This document shows, piece by piece, positions 10,470 to 22,522 of a stretch of DNA of 64,000 nt. The first letter of the stretch is position 1. Every line of letters begins with the position of its first letter. The DNA lies in contig JARWKL010000002.1 in assembly GCA_029961685.1 (NCBI GenBank), positions 35,494,908-35,558,907 on the forward strand, in the 5' to 3' direction. This DNA comes from Aristolochia californica (lineage: Eukaryota > Streptophyta > Magnoliopsida > Piperales > Aristolochiaceae). The translations under genes were made by a program, and so were the position numbers. Under the pieces are notes generated by a model. That model was given only the letters and a program-made list of their open reading frames with translations. It did not search any database and was not told where the DNA came from.

Positions 10470-13400
10470 TCAAGATGAAATGACAGGTTCCTCCAAGAAA
10501 ATCACCATCACCTCCTCTAGTGTGGGGACATTCTCAAGATACAGTTTGAGCCTCTGACCGTTAACTTTGAAGATCGACCCGTCTCCGTGATTGCGGATCT
10601 CAATAGCGCCATGAGGAAACACCTGTGTAACTTCAAATGGACCGGACCACCTGGATCTTAGCTTCCCGTGAAACAAATGCAATCGTGAGTTATAAAGTAA
10701 AACATTCTGCCCAACAGTAAAAGACTTGCGAAAAATAGATTTATCATGTAAAAGCTTTGTTCGCTCCTTATACAGTTTGGCATTCTCATAAGCATCATGA
10801 CGTATCTCTTCCAACTCATTCAATTGCAACTTTCTCTCCTCACCCGCTTGAGTTAAATCAAAATTTAAAGCCTTAATGGCCCAATAAGCTCTATGCTCAA
10901 GCTCAACAGGTAGATGACATGCTTTGCCGAATACTAGGCGAAATGGAGACATCCCAATAGGAGTCTTATAAGCGGTTCGATAGGCCCATAAGGCATCGTC
11001 CAATCGAGTGGACCAATCTTTCCTATCAAAGCGAACCGTCTTCTCCAAAATCCGTTTGATCTCTCTATTAGAGATTTCCACTTGACCACAAGTTTGCGGG
11101 TGGTATGGAGTGGACATCCGATGAGTGATGGAATATTTCTTCAATAAGGCCTCAAATGCTCTGTTACAAAAATGAGATCCCCCATCACTGATGATCGCTC
11201 TCGGGGTACCAAATCGATTAAAGATATTTTCTTTTAAAAACTTTACCACCACTTTGTGATCGTTTGTCTTACATGATATAGCTTCAATCCATTTAGAGAC
11301 ATATTCAACAGCAACAAGGATGTATTGATAGCCGAACGAGACAGGAAAAGGACCCATGAAGTCAATACCCCACACATCAAACAATTCAACAATAAGAATG
11401 GGGTTAAGAGGCATCATGTTCTTCCGAGACAAACAACCAGTTCGTTGGCATTTATCACACACCTGACAAAACTCATGGGCATCTCTAAATAATGAAGGCC
11501 AATAGAAACCACATTGCAAGACTTTAGCCGCGGTCTTTCTAGCACCAAAATGTCCACCACATGCATGGGAATGAAAAAATTCAAGAATGTTGGCAAAGTC
11601 TTGCTCATGTACACAACGCCTAATGACTTGGTCAGAACACACCTTGAACAAATAAGGGTCATCCCAAAAAAAATGTTTGACTTGGGAAAAGAATTTCAAT
11701 CTATCTTGTTTACTCCAATAATCAGGAATCTTATGAGTTACAAGATAGTTGACTATATCAGCAAACCAAGGCAACTGGGATACTTGGAGAAGTTGTTCAT
11801 CAGGGAAGGAATCATTTAAAGGAAGGAATCCTTCCTGAGGTACTACACATATCCTAGATAGATGATCAGCAACAACATTCTCACAACCCTTCTTATCTCG
11901 AATCTCAAGGTCAAATTCTTGCAATTGCAAGATCCATCTAATCAAGCGAGGTTTAGTGTCCTTGATGGATAATAAATACTTCAAAGCAGAATGATCAGTG
12001 AACACTATAACCTTTGACCCTAACAGATATGATCTGAATTTGTTCAAGGCAAACACAACAGCTAGCAACTCCTTCTCAGTGGTAGTGTAATTCAATTGAG
12101 CATCATGAAGAGTTCGGCTAGCATATTGAATGACACAGGGCATTTTATCCATCTTTTGCCCCAAAACAGCCCCCAATGCATAGTCAGAGGCATCACACAT
12201 CAACTCAAAAGGCAAAGACCAAATAGGGGGTTGGACAATGGGTGCAGTGGACAAACATTTCTTCAGTGTCTCAAAAGCATGAATACAGGCATCATCAAAG
12301 GCAAAAGCAACATCTTGAGCAAGTAAATTCGTCAAAGGACGTGAAATTTTGCTAAAGTCTTTAATGAAACGCCTATAGAACCCAGCATGGCCAAGGAAAG
12401 AACGCACTCCCTTCACAGAAGTAGGTGGTGGCAGATTGGTAATTAGGTCAACCTTGGCTTTGTCCACTTCTACACCCCTCTTAGACACTACATGTCCCAA
12501 CACAATTCCTTCTTTCACCATGAAGTGGCATTTCTCCCAATTCAAGACTAAATTGGACTTAATGCAACGGGACAATACGAGTGAAAGATTGTACAGACAT
12601 GTATCAAAACTAGAGCCAAACACAGAAAAGTCATCCATAAAGACCTCTAAAAATTCACCAATCATGTCAGAAAAAATACTCATCATGCACCGTTGGAAAG
12701 TGGCGGGTGCATTGCATAAACCAAAAGGCATGCGTCTGTAAGCATAGGTGCCAAACGGACACGTGAATGTGGTCTTTTCCTGGTCTTCTGGAGCAATGGG
12801 AATTTGATTGTAGCCGGAGTATCCATCTAAGAAGCAATAAAAATTGTGGCCGGCCAATCGCTCTAGTACCTGATCAATGAAAGGTAGTGGGAAGTGATCC
12901 TTCCTAGTGACGGAATTAAGTTTTCTATAGTCAATGCAGACACGCCACTTGGTGGTAGTTCTTGTGGGAATCAATTCACCACTCTCATTTTTCATTATTG
13001 TTATCCCCCCTTTCTTAGGGACAACTTGAATTGGACTCACCCAGGTGCTATCGGAAATAGGGTAAATGATTCCTGTCACAAGCAACCTAATGACTTCTTC
13101 TCTCACAACCTCCAGCATATGGGGATTTAACCTACGTTGCATCTCACGTGAGGCTTTAGTCCCCTCCTCCAAATGAATACGATGCATGCATATGGAGGGG
13201 CTAATCCCTTTTAAGGCATCAAGAGTCCACCCCAATGCCTCTCTGTGTGCTTGTAAAACTTCAGTCAATTGTTCCTCCTGCTCAATACTCAAATCAGAGG
13301 AAATAATGACTGGTAATGAGTTCATGGGTCCCAAGAACGCATACTTCAACGTGGGAGGAAGTGGCTTAAGATCTAGCTTGGAAGTTTCGAGAGGTTTGTC

Positions 13401-15275
13401 TAAGTCAAGAGGAAGATCCTGTGGATGATCAGTTGTGATAACCTCATAAGCTTCCTCCAACAGAGGTACAGAATTGAGTAAAGAATTAACCTCTCGGAAA
13501 TATGTTTCCTCATCAAAATAGTCCATGTCTAAAGATGTTATGCAAGACTCAAAAGATTCAAGAGTGGATTCGTTATCAAGCATAACAGTTTCTATATTAA
13601 ATGCAGGACTCAGATCATCAGACTCAAGTGGGTGGTACCCGGCATTAAATACATTCAATGAGACCTTAAAATTTCCAAAAGACAACTCCAACTCACCACT
13701 TTTACAATGAATGATAGCATTAGATGTGGCTAAGAAGGGACGTCCTAGGATGACAGGAATTTGGTTGGTCACATTGAATACTGGTTCTGTATCAAGAACA
13801 ATGAAATCAACCGGGAACAAAAATTTGTCCACTTTTATCAAAACATCTTCAACTATTCCTCGTGGTATCTTGACAAAACGGTCAGCTAGTTGAAGTGTGA
13901 TGGGGGTAGGCTTCAATTCCCCCAAACCTAATTGCTGGGACACAAAGAAAGGAAGCAAATTCACACTTGCTCCTAAGTCAAGAAGAGCTCTCTGGATGGT
14001 ATGTTCACCAATGACACATGAAATTGTGGGACATCCAGGATCTTTAACTTTAGGAGGAGTGTTGTGCTTCAGAATTGAGCTTACATTCTCAGTAAGAAAG
14101 ACCTTTTTGTTAACATGTTGTTTTCTCTTCTGTGTACAAAGGTCTTTCAAAAATCGGGCATAGGCAGGGACTTGCCTAATAGCATCAAGAAGTGGAATGT
14201 TAATGTGAACCTTACTAAACAGTTCCAACGTTTCATGCATGCTATCTCCTTTCCTAGGTGGGCCCGATAACCTCTGCGGATAAGGAGCTAGTGGGACTTG
14301 GTTAGGGATCTGCTTGGTTGTTGGTGGAGAACTTGGAGGTTCGTCACTCAATGATGTGTCCCCATTGTCATCCTTTGACTCCTTAGACTTAGTGGTCCCT
14401 ACCCCATTGTTCAACTCACGACCACTCCTAAGGGTGGTTATGGCTTTTGCTTGCTCATGGTGGGGTTTGGAACTCAACTCACTCTCATGTGTGATTTTGG
14501 GGTTAGGAATGGTTTGACTCGGGAGTCTATTTTGTGTTTGTTCACTCATGTGGCTGGCCAACTGACTCACTTGCATTTCAAGTTTGGCAATGGAGGACTG
14601 TGTATTCTGCATGAATAATTGAAGTGTATCCTCAAGTGAAGGTTTTTGTGGAATCAATGGTTGTTGGGTGAAGTGTGGGCGCGAAGCTTGGGGTTGAGTA
14701 AACCCTGGAGGACCCCCAACCTGTGGGCCCTTGGACCATGAGAAATTTGGGTGCCTAGCCCAACCCGGATTATATGTTTCTGAAAAAGGATCGTTCCGGT
14801 TTGGTCTATGAAAATTCTGGACTGCATTCAAGTCCTCAATGAGCTCTGGGTAGGATGAACTAGATGGACACATTTGTGTGGGATGAGATGAACCAGAGCA
14901 TATGGCACAGACAGTAGATGGGTTAGGAGCAGGTGAACTCTTGGACACCATAAGGGCATCAATTTTTCTAGTCAACCCCTCAATCTTGGCCATGAGCATA
15001 GGTGTTTCACTAACCTCGGAGAGACCCCCTCTTTTGGTTTCGTGGGATCTCCTATCAACATTAAATGACGAACCCCATTGCTGAGATTGATCACTCAACG
15101 TTTCAAAGAAGTCCCACGCCTCACTAGCACTCTTACCCATCAAACTCCCACCACTCGTTGCGTCTACCATGGATCTAACCTGGGGTGTAAGACCTTGATA
15201 AAAGTATTGCACTAAATGCCATTTCTCAAACCCATGATGCGGACACCTACGAATCAAATCCTTCCATTTCTCCAA
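10470..15275 (-). CDS. Athila gag-pol polyprotein, 1601 residues (gag start in another frame)
   Basis: Domains in order: rest of gag, with a CCHC zinc knuckle at residues 123-136 ([14 protein letters not shown]); aspartic protease with DLGAS at 433-437; reverse transcriptase about 700-900 (DYRKLN 781, FMDD 878-881); RNase H from about 1030 ([13 protein letters not shown]); integrase with an HHCC zinc finger ([10 protein letters not shown] ... CDKC) and catalytic residues in [17 protein letters not shown] and GQVEISN. FMDD instead of YMDD or FVDD is common in this lineage. The frame is uninterrupted to its stop. The first Met shown is not the true start; gag begins upstream in the next frame. 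Confidence 0.93.
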   Translation of the reverse strand: MEKWKDLIRRCPHHGFEKWHLVQYFYQGLTPQVRSMVDATSGGSLMGKSASEAWDFFETLSDQSQQWGSSFNVDRRSHETKRGGLSEVSETPMLMAKIEGLTRKIDALMVSKSSPAPNPSTVCAICSGSSHPTQMCPSSSSYPELIEDLNAVQNFHRPNRNDPFSETYNPGWARHPNFSWSKGPQVGGPPGFTQPQASRPHFTQQPLIPQKPSLEDTLQLFMQNTQSSIAKLEMQVSQLASHMSEQTQNRLPSQTIPNPKITHESELSSKPHHEQAKAITTLRSGRELNNGVGTTKSKESKDDNGDTSLSDEPPSSPPTTKQIPNQVPLAPYPQRLSGPPRKGDSMHETLELFSKVHINIPLLDAIRQVPAYARFLKDLCTQKRKQHVNKKVFLTENVSSILKHNTPPKVKDPGCPTISCVIGEHTIQRALLDLGASVNLLPFFVSQQLGLGELKPTPITLQLADRFVKIPRGIVEDVLIKVDKFLFPVDFIVLDTEPVFNVTNQIPVILGRPFLATSNAIIHCKSGELELSFGNFKVSLNVFNAGYHPLESDDLSPAFNIETVMLDNESTLESFESCITSLDMDYFDEETYFREVNSLLNSVPLLEEAYEVITTDHPQDLPLDLDKPLETSKLDLKPLPPTLKYAFLGPMNSLPVIISSDLSIEQEEQLTEVLQAHREALGWTLDALKGISPSICMHRIHLEEGTKASREMQRRLNPHMLEVVREEVIRLLVTGIIYPISDSTWVSPIQVVPKKGGITIMKNESGELIPTRTTTKWRVCIDYRKLNSVTRKDHFPLPFIDQVLERLAGHNFYCFLDGYSGYNQIPIAPEDQEKTTFTCPFGTYAYRRMPFGLCNAPATFQRCMMSIFSDMIGEFLEVFMDDFSVFGSSFDTCLYNLSLVLSRCIKSNLVLNWEKCHFMVKEGIVLGHVVSKRGVEVDKAKVDLITNLPPPTSVKGVRSFLGHAGFYRRFIKDFSKISRPLTNLLAQDVAFAFDDACIHAFETLKKCLSTAPIVQPPIWSLPFELMCDASDYALGAVLGQKMDKMPCVIQYASRTLHDAQLNYTTTEKELLAVVFALNKFRSYLLGSKVIVFTDHSALKYLLSIKDTKPRLIRWILQLQEFDLEIRDKKGCENVVADHLSRICVVPQEGFLPLNDSFPDEQLLQVSQLPWFADIVNYLVTHKIPDYWSKQDRLKFFSQVKHFFWDDPYLFKVCSDQVIRRCVHEQDFANILEFFHSHACGGHFGARKTAAKVLQCGFYWPSLFRDAHEFCQVCDKCQRTGCLSRKNMMPLNPILIVELFDVWGIDFMGPFPVSFGYQYILVAVEYVSKWIEAISCKTNDHKVVVKFLKENIFNRFGTPRAIISDGGSHFCNRAFEALLKKYSITHRMSTPYHPQTCGQVEISNREIKRILEKTVRFDRKDWSTRLDDALWAYRTAYKTPIGMSPFRLVFGKACHLPVELEHRAYWAIKALNFDLTQAGEERKLQLNELEEIRHDAYENAKLYKERTKLLHDKSIFRKSFTVGQNVLLYNSRLHLFHGKLRSRWSGPFEVTQVFPHGAIEIRNHGDGSIFKVNGQRLKLYLENVPTLEEVMVIFLEEPVISS

Positions 15276-15871
15276 GCCTCATAAAAGTGTTCACCCTCCT
15301 GCTGCATAAAGTTGGTGATTTCTCTCCTGAGGGCTGTAGTTCTCTGAATGGGAAAGTACTTGGACAAAAATTTTGTGACTAACGTGTCCCATGAAGTAAT
15401 GCTGCCCACCTCCAAGGAATTAAGCCAAGACTTGGCCTTATCCTTAAGTGAAAATGGAAAAAGTCTTAACCGGATAGAGTCATCTGAGAAATTCTGGAAT
15501 TTAAAAGTTGCACAAATATCTAAGAATTCCTTGATGTGGTAATATGGGTCCTCCTTATCCAACCCATAGAATGTAGGGAGGAGTTGGATCACACCCGGTT
15601 TCAACTCATAACTGGCGGCAGTAGTGGGTGGCAATATAATGCAAGAAGGTGATGTGAAGTGGGATGGGATAGAATAATCCCTCAGGGCTCTACGGTCACC
15701 TGCTGCAGGTAACTGTAATGGTTCGCCCTGATTGGCCATGGTAGCTCCTAACTTGACTTCGGGTGTTTTCCTACAAATATGTTCTACCTCTTCAACAAAG
15801 GGAGCTAATGGTCCACCTAGGGAGCGGCGCCCGTGCATAAAAACACAAAAAGAAACAAAATGAACTATCAA
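15254..15871 (-). CDS. Athila gag N-terminal part, separated by one frameshift
   Basis: 205 residues with the gag capsid segment ([45 protein letters not shown]). It ends at EAWRNGRI, where relatives continue EAW-E-x-W-K-D-L-I. That continuation is present in the overlapping frame of the 1601-residue ORF ([10 protein letters not shown]). Loss of one G in a ggga run near 15277 explains the break. Translation probably starts at an internal Met (MANQGEP) rather than the first Met. Confidence 0.85.
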   Translation of the reverse strand: MIVHFVSFCVFMHGRRSLGGPLAPFVEEVEHICRKTPEVKLGATMANQGEPLQLPAAGDRRALRDYSIPSHFTSPSCIILPPTTAASYELKPGVIQLLPTFYGLDKEDPYYHIKEFLDICATFKFQNFSDDSIRLRLFPFSLKDKAKSWLNSLEVGSITSWDTLVTKFLSKYFPIQRTTALRREITNFMQQEGEHFYEAWRNGRI

Positions 15872-16059
15872 ATTAAGCTAACAAACTCGCTACTAAAAAT
15901 ATGAACTAACTAGAAGAAATAAAAATAATTTCATAAAAAATACCAAACTAAAATTATGAAAGCAAAAAAAATAAAAAAATAAAAATAAAAACAAAAATAA
16001 AATAAAATAAAATCTAACCTAAGACTATGAAGAACAAAGATATACGCTTAATACGTGCC
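15872..16059 (-). other. Athila 5' leader
   Basis: A-rich leader between gag and the primer-binding site. It contains long runs of aaataaaa and no frame. Nothing else is recognised. Confidence 0.5.
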
Positions 16060-16077
16060 TCCCCGGCAACGGCGCCA
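16060..16077 (-). promoter_or_regulatory. Athila primer-binding site (tRNA-Asp type)
   Basis: The minus strand reads TGGCGCCGTTGCCGGGGA, complementary to the 3' end of plant tRNA-Asp including CCA. It lies six bases from the 5' LTR edge at 16084. Confidence 0.9.
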
Positions 16078-16083
16078 AAAACT

Positions 16084-17488
16084 TGATGTAGAATTTTAGT
16101 TACATCGACTTTTATACCTCGCAAGCGTACGAATCGTTCATGTAATCTAGCAGTAAGCGAGGGTCATATCCACAGGGAGGATTGAATTTCGTGTATTCTT
16201 CAGTCAACTAGCCTAACCAAATATGATGAATTAATATGAACTAAATACTAATTATACCTAAATTATCAAACAATAATTTAATTAACTACTTGCACAACAG
16301 GAAACGTCAACTCTGGATTTTACCGTGATTCGTGCCTCTCTCGAGCGCCACGTAACTACGAATCCAGATTTCTCAATCCTTGCGTCTAGCCCCTCTCGGG
16401 CGCCTAGAGTTAAAGACAGAAATCGGATTAAAATACCAAAATCTAACCTCAATTATAATCTTACCCTAATTAACTAATTTAATCAAATATCAAGAAAACA
16501 AATCTCAAATAAACCTTAATTATCAAATCAGATTCAATTAACATTCAAAACCTAAGTTCAAACCATATAAAAAATCAAATTCAATAATGACGAATTACTC
16601 CCCTTCTTCCTCCTCTCGCTCGGGCAGCAACTCGTTCTCACGGGTGCTGCGATTTCCGGAAATTGGTGGCGTCGGGTAGCAATAGTGAGTGGCCGGAGGT
16701 AGAGACGACGCCGGCGACGACGGTTAGAAGCTGACGGCTGGAGGTAATGTCCGGCGAAGAGCGAAACAGAGCTGACGTTCTCTAACCGGCTCTCTCGAGT
16801 CTCGGTTAGAGTCGGAATGGCTCCGGGACTGGTCGGAATATGTAAACGACGCCGGAGGATGGTCTGAAAACGGAAGTGGCGCCGGAGAAGCCCTCTCGGA
16901 TCCCCTCCCGGCCTGGCGAGCAAAGAATGGCAGCGTCGAACTCGCCGCGATGGAGACTCTCTCGAGCTCTCCTCGGGTTTGTTCTCGGTTGCCTGATGGT
17001 GGTGAACGACGGTGGACGACGGTGGCGAAAGGTCTTGGCCGGCGAACAGCGGTGGGGAACTCCTCTCGGGTCCTCCCCTGTTTCCGGTCAAAGTCCTCCC
17101 TTTTGGTCTCTACTCCTCTTCTCTTTACGCTCCCCCCTCTTCATGCCCCTCTTCTTCTTTAAATATGATTTTCTTATTTTAAAATGATTTGCCCTAGAAA
17201 TTACCTCCATTTCACTAAGGGCATTTTGGTAAATATCTTCTTCTCCACCCAAATTCTCCTGAAATTCCATAATTGAATCTATAAAAAGCATTTCAGGAAG
17301 AAATAAGACTAAAAAATAATGAAATATAATTCAGGAGAGAGAAATATGCAATATCGACAGTGATTAATGCCAAATTCAATAAATGCTCATTTCATTTGAA
17401 AACCGATAAGTAACTACCTATAATACAATTATAAAGGTTATTCTATTATAATTAACCTAGTTCTCATGTCAAAATATGACATCTATCA
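16084..17488 (-). repeat. 5' LTR of Athila G2
   Basis: 1405 bp, starting (plus view) tgatgtagaattttag and ending gacatctatca. It is nearly identical to the other LTR and lacks its 18-bp duplication. The promoter would drive minus-strand transcription. Confidence 0.92.
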
Positions 17489-17585
17489 GCCATCTTTATG
17501 AGAAGAGTATTTAATTACTCTTTGTGCCACTTCCTTGACGTGGGCAAGGTTATTAACTTAATGCCACTTGAGGCGTCTTCCAACA

Positions 17586-18377
17586 CTCCCCCCAGGAGAA
17601 AACATCGTAGATACCCAGCTTGTCGTATCTAGTGGTTAAGATCTTGAATGTGACTAGTTTTGTAATAATGTTTGCCACCTGCCCTTGAAATGAAACACGA
17701 CTGAGAGATAAGAAACCAACCTTAAATTTCTCCTGTATAAAATGGTTCTCTACCTCAATGTGTTATGTCCTTTCTTGGAAGACATGATTTGATGTGATAT
17801 AAATGGCCACTTGGTTATCACAATATAATTCCATAGAAACTCCGTTATAGAATCCCAATTTAGTAAGAAGGGATCTGATCCATCGGAGCTCAATGACTGT
17901 GTGGGCCATAGCTATGTACTCTACCTCTGCACTGGACCTTGCAACCACGTTCTGCTTTTTGGTTCTCCATGTAACTAGGTTACCTGTAACTCAGGTATAG
18001 TACCCTAAAGTGGACTTCCTGTCATTAGGTGATCCTACCGAATCTATATATGAGAAAACTTCTATGTTGTAGTGGCCATGATTCTTATAGAGAAACCCTT
18101 TTCCTAGGAGCTCAGTATAAATATCTTAATATCCTCTACAAGGCATGCCAATGGGTAAGTTGTACTTTGTGTATATATAGACTCACCACACTCACTGCAT
18201 ATGATATATCTGGTTTGGTCACCGTGAGGTAGATAAGCTTTCCCAAAAGCCTATGATATTTACCTTTATCAACATCTTCTCCAGATCTTGCAAAAATATT
18301 TACATTAGTGTTGAGTTGTGGAGCCTAATCAATACCAAACGTTGAGTCAGAATGTGGATCGACCTTCGTGATAAGGT
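17586..18377 (-). pseudogene. Copia K RNase H and end of RT
   Basis: Starts beside the polypurine tract (ctccccccaggag, 17586-17598). Residues ARSSAEVEYIAMAH, ELRWIRSLL and YCDNQVAIYITSNHVFQERT are diagnostic of Copia RNase H (17763-17948). Further right are RT C-terminal remains (KLIYLTVTKPDISYAV style). Stops and frameshifts show it is dead. It is interrupted at 18378 by a solo LTR. Confidence 0.8.
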
Positions 18378-18776
18378 TGTTGTGGGGGTTAGAACGGAGG
18401 CGAAGCCCCCACCCGGTCCATGATATATTAACTGTTGTTTCATGAAGGGCAGTTTAAGAATTTTACTCTTGTATCGTGATTGCCCTAGTTTTCTCTTTAT
18501 ATTTGGGGCACCACTACTAGGGTTTTAATCATCTGATGAGCATTAGTTATAGCTGGGAGCGGTTAGAGATAAACAACACCTGTAAGTGTGTGTGATTTCT
18601 CTTGTAAACTATTTCATCTTTATAGTGGATTATTGCAGTGGCGGAAGACAGGACGTAGTCTCACCTTGAGGTGAACCTATATAAATCTTGTTTGTTCTTG
18701 TGCTTGCTTTTTCATTCTTCTGTGATTATTATTATTGCTCTCGTTAGTTTAGAACTAGGGTGTCTAATTCCTAACA
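18378..18776. mobile_element. Probable solo LTR inside K RT
   Basis: A 399-bp block starting TGTTGTGGGGG and ending CCTAACA interrupts the RT frame; RT resumes on both sides (cctatggatgct to the right, clear RT to the left). It has no related copy in the window. I could not find a matching 5-bp duplication (aaggt versus ttagc), so a deletion at one edge or a mutated duplication must be assumed. Confidence 0.55.
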
Positions 18777-18968
18777 TTAGCATCCATAGGAATATATACT
18801 GGTCGACTCCCAATCATCCCTGTGTCCTCCAATAGATCCAAGACATACTTTTTCTGAGATAATATAATTCCATGCATTGAAAAGAATGCCTCAATTCGTA
18901 AAAAATATTTTAGAGTCCAAGATCTTTTGTTTTAAATCCTTGTCATATCTTTTCTTTGACTTCTTTTA

Positions 18969-20520
18969 GGGGGGGTTAGTGCACATGACTCAGGACATGA
19001 TCTTCATGCGCATTATGCAGTTCATGTCCTGAGGTCGTTAGGGAACACCGAAATTCATGTCATGTACATGAACATCCATGACTCAGGAGTTCATGTCCCA
19101 AGAGTAAACGGCGGAAAGTACTTTCCGCCCGATTTTGAGAATCATCTACATGACTCACGCGCGGGGTTGTCTCTCGGCGAGCGGGGCTGTCTCTCGGCGA
19201 GCGGGGCTGTCTCTTGGGGCTCTCTCTGCCACACACCCTCTTTGCCATTTCATTCCCGCAGCCCTCTCTCGTCTCCACCGTCCCTTTCTGGTCTCCCTCT
19301 CTACGGCGTCAATCTCGCTGTGAACATCCTTTCGACATCCTTCTCTCCATCTCGGACTAGCTCTCCCTCTGAACCTCCTGCTCGATTTTGACATTTGGGC
19401 TTTGATTTTTTTAATTTCTACTTCGATTCGTCATTGATTTCCCCATTCGGCTTTGATTTTAGCCATCGGCTTCAGTTTAACAGCCATCCTCCCTCTACTC
19501 TCCCTCTCGACCTCCGTCGCCGAGCACGGGAGGTCGAGCATGTGTTGCAAAGCTTCTCGGCCTCCTTCTCTTCTCCCTCTCGGCGTACGACGGAGCGCCG
19601 CCTCTGTCGGTGTTGCCCGCCGCCGTCGCCGTTGCCTACTAGCCCATCCCCGTCGCCATCGCCGTTACCCTCTGGCTCGCATCTAAGGAAGATGACGATG
19701 GTTTAATTTTTCCTAAGTTAGGAAAAATTAAACTATCTTCATAAAAATCATTAATTTATAATTTTTATTTATAAAATAATTATTTTTATTTATTTAATAT
19801 ATTTATTTTACAATTACTATATTAAAATAGTGATTTAATAGTCATAATTAAAATATTGTTAAAATAAATATTTGATAAATTATTTTTGGCATAATTATCC
19901 GATTGCTATAGTTAATTAAACCAATGGTTTTAAATTTTGTGATAATATATTTTTAATTAATAATACATAAAATATATTATGTACAAATATATAGTGTGTT
20001 AAAGTTATGATTAGATCAATTTTTTCTCTTGAATTATTCATTTTTAGGTTAAAGTATATCATATGTTATTAATAAATTAATAACTCAACGTATTACTTTC
20101 GTTTTTGTTATTTATAATGTTATTTATTTATTCTTTGTAATTAATCATGTAGGTATTTCATTGGCTCATGTAATTACCATATTAATGCACAATAAAATAT
20201 CTAATTCAATTAATAAATATATTAGTATATTTAATTATACATTAAATAACTTATTTGTGTAGTAATAATGGTTGTTTTACCTAATTTGGGGTTTAAGGAT
20301 TATGTTGTAATTAAATGCATTGTAAAGGTTTAGAGATTCTCTTGTTTTTTATGTTTTTCTCATGTTGGGGCATTAACACTGGAAACTGTTTTCCAGTGCA
20401 CATGAAGTCGTCAACACTAACACCAAGTGCGAAGATGATCTTCATGTACATGACTGACATGATCTTCATGTTGGACATGAACTTGAACTTGAAAAATCTA
20501 TTTGGGGGACTAACCCCCCC
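18969..20520. mobile_element. TIR DNA element T1, 1552 bp, 3-bp TSD (tta)
   Basis: Ends are GGGGGGGTTAGTGC and its rough inverse GGGGGACTAACCCCCCC, with tta on both sides (18966-18968, 20521-20523). Subterminal regions are packed with catga/tcatg words. The middle has a GC-rich block (about 19140-19690) then AT-rich sequence. A stem cactggaaa/ttttccagtg is at 20377-20398 and a perfect palindrome at 19701-19733. No transposase is recognised. TSD length suggests PIF/Harbinger or CACTA relatives, unproven. It interrupts the RT of Copia K. Confidence 0.9.
19062..19706 (+). other. GC-rich central block of T1
   Basis: This block contrasts sharply with the AT-rich remainder of the element. Overlapping frames on both strands encode Ser/Pro/Arg-rich peptides with internal repeats (ctctcggcgagcggggctgt repeated about 19166-19215). 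No known domain is seen. It could be a captured gene piece or simple-sequence expansion. Element T2 has a shorter, related block. Confidence 0.5.
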
Positions 20521-20705
20521 TTATGCTTTCCGCCTCACTACCAATTAAGACGATATCATCCACATTAACTGCTAGTAATACTTTTCCCTTTAAGGTATTC
20601 TTGATAAAGATAAAATGATCTACTGAGCACTGGCTAAACCAAACCGTAACATTGTTTGACTAAATTTGTTAAACCAAACCCGAGGACACTATTTAAGCCC
20701 ATATA
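20521..20705 (-). pseudogene. Copia K RT fragment between T1 and T2
   Basis: The minus strand encodes the RT active-site region (LAVNVDDIVLIGSE style), so the catalytic VDD residues lie here. The flanking RT pieces are at 18777-18968 and 21996-22522. The fragment proves that T1 and T2 inserted separately into the same gene. Confidence 0.75.
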
Positions 20706-21992
20706 GGGGGGGTTAGTGCACATGACTCAGGACATGATCTTCATGCGTATTACGCAGTTCATGTCCTGATGTCGTTAGGGGGCACCGAAATTCATGTCAT
20801 GTACATGAATATACATGAATCACGAGTTCATGTCTCAAGAGTAACGGGCGAAAAGTGCTTTCCGCCCGATTTTGAGAATCATCTACATGACTCTCGCGCG
20901 GGCTCTCTCTCGGCGAGCGGGGCTGTCTCTCGGGGGGCTCTCTACCGCACACCCTCTCTGCCGTTTCATTTCCACAGCCCTCTCTCGGTGTTGCCGCAAC
21001 CTTCTCTCGTTCCGGAGCCCTCTCTCGGTGTTGCCGCAACCCTCTTTCTTTCCGCCACCGTCTCTCGTTCCCGCAGCCCTCTCTCGTTCCGTCGCCGGCC
21101 GTCGCCGTTGCCTACTAGCCCGTCCCCGTCGCCATCGTCGTTGCCCGTCGTCGTCGCTGGCCGTCGCCATCGTCGTTGCCCTTTGGCTCGCAGCTGAGGA
21201 AGACGACGGTGGTTTAATTATTTTTATTTATAAATAATTATTTTTATTTATAAATAATTATTTTTATTTATTTAATATATTTATTTTACAATTACTATAT
21301 TAAAATAGTGATTTAATAGTCATAATTAAAATATTGTTAAAATAAATATTTGATAAATTATTTTTGGCATAATTATCCGATTGCTATAGTTAATTAAACC
21401 AATAGTTTTAAATTTTGTGATAATATATTAATAATTAATAATACATAAAATATGTTATGTACAAATATATAGTGTGTTAAAGTTATGATTAAATCATTTT
21501 TTTCTCTTAAATTATTCATTTTTAGGTTAAAGTATATCATATGTTATTAATAAATTAATAACTCAACGTATTACTTTCGTTTTTGTTATTTATAATGTTA
21601 TTTATTTATTATTTAATCATGTAGTTATTTCATTGGCTCATGTAATTACCATATTAATGTACAATAAAATATCTAATTCAATTAATAAATATATTAATAT
21701 ATTTAATTATACATTAAATAATTTATTCGTGTAGTAATAATGGTTGTTTTACCTAATTTGGGGTTTAAGGATTATGTTGTAATTAAGTGCACTGTAAAGG
21801 TTTAGAAATTCTCTTATTTTTTATGTTTTTCTCATGTTGGGGCACTAACACTGGAAACTGTTTTCCAGTGCACATGAAGTCGTCAACACTAACACAAATT
21901 CTTACCTGATCTTTATGTACATGACATGACATGATCTTCATGTTGGACATGACTTGATCTTCAAGAATCCACTTTGGGGCACTAACCCCCCC
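20706..21992. mobile_element. TIR DNA element T2, 1287 bp, 3-bp TSD (ata)
   Basis: Ends are GGGGGGGTTAGTGC and GGCACTAACCCCCCC, flanked by ata (20703-20705, 21993-21995). It is homologous to T1 through the subterminal regions and the AT-rich right half, but its GC-rich block (about 20890-21210) is shorter and rearranged, and the perfect palindrome of T1 is absent. The same gttttccagtgcacatgaagtcg segment lies near the right end of both. Two related copies 186 bp apart may reflect local transposition. Confidence 0.9.
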
Positions 21993-21995
21993 ATA

Positions 21996-22522
21996 GAGAC
22001 TTTCTCAATTTGCATACAAACTCCCCCTCAACAACAAAACTAGGTAGTTGATGAATATATATATTTTCTTTTATGTCCCCATTCAAAAAGAATTTTTGAA
22101 ATCCAATTGAAATATCGACCAAGAGGAATTAGTAGCTAGAGATAATAAGATGTGTATCAAGTTTGATTTAGCCACGGGGAGAAAAATTTCCTCGTAATGC
22201 ACTCCATAAAACTGAGTGTATCCGTTGGCAATGAACTAGGCTTTAAGGTATGCAATAGAACCATCTAGATTATATTTGATAGTAAAAACCCATTTACAAC
22301 CCATGGGTTTCTTGCTGGGAGGAAAAGGAATAAGGGACCAAGTTTGATTCTCATATAAGGCATACATTTCTTCTTCCATTGTCGACTTCCATCCTGGTTG
22401 TCTCAGAGCCTCTTGATAGGATTGTGGAATAGAGATGGAAGAAATTGATGCAAGAAACTAATAACATGAAGAAGAAAATTGATGGTGAGAAACAAAGTTT
22501 GAAATAGGATGAGAAGTGGAGG
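21996..22522 (-). pseudogene. Copia K RT N-terminal part
   Basis: Minus-strand RT start region, with remains of the WVFTIKYN.DG.I segment and the lysine-rich loop before the first conserved Asp. It ends at 22522, where element B is inserted. The corresponding uninterrupted region in relic L is 43400-43730. Confidence 0.7.

Larger units (their letters stand above)
7333..17488 (-). mobile_element. Ty3/Gypsy Athila-lineage retrotransposon G2, nearly intact
   Basis: Long LTRs (7333-8755 and 16084-17488) are flanked by the exact duplication gccat (7328-7332 and 17489-17493). The primer-binding site at 16060-16077 (minus TGGCGCCGTTGCCGGGGA) matches the 3' end of plant Asp tRNA, as in Athila. The polypurine tract is 8756-8767. 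One long frame encodes most of gag-pol. It is the youngest large element here: the LTRs differ by roughly 15 substitutions and one 18-bp indel by my hand comparison. No env-like frame is found between pol and the 3' LTR. Confidence 0.95.
3903..17585 (-). repeat. 3' LTR of Copia K, in three pieces
   Basis: The pieces are 3903-4047, 7140-7332 and 17494-17585, separated by A1 and the Athila element. Together they correspond to the 341-bp 5' LTR at 33593-33933, with an extra purine-rich stretch at about 3950-4010 and a small duplication around the Athila site. It begins (plus-strand view) tgttggatttaggatccc and ends gcgtcttccaaca. The polypurine tract follows at 17586 (ctccccccaggag). Confidence 0.85.

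Noticed and set aside
11414..15084. Several plus-strand frames of 60-101 codons across the Athila pol
   Set aside because: They are antisense shadows of the long gag-pol frame.
16558..17291. 177- and 103-codon frames in the right Athila LTR
   Set aside because: Same LTR sequence as above; opposite-strand overlaps without protein similarity.
19062..21237. Ser/Pro/Arg-rich frames in T1 and T2 as real genes
   Set aside because: Frames overlap on both strands, contain simple repeats and are not conserved in register between the two copies.
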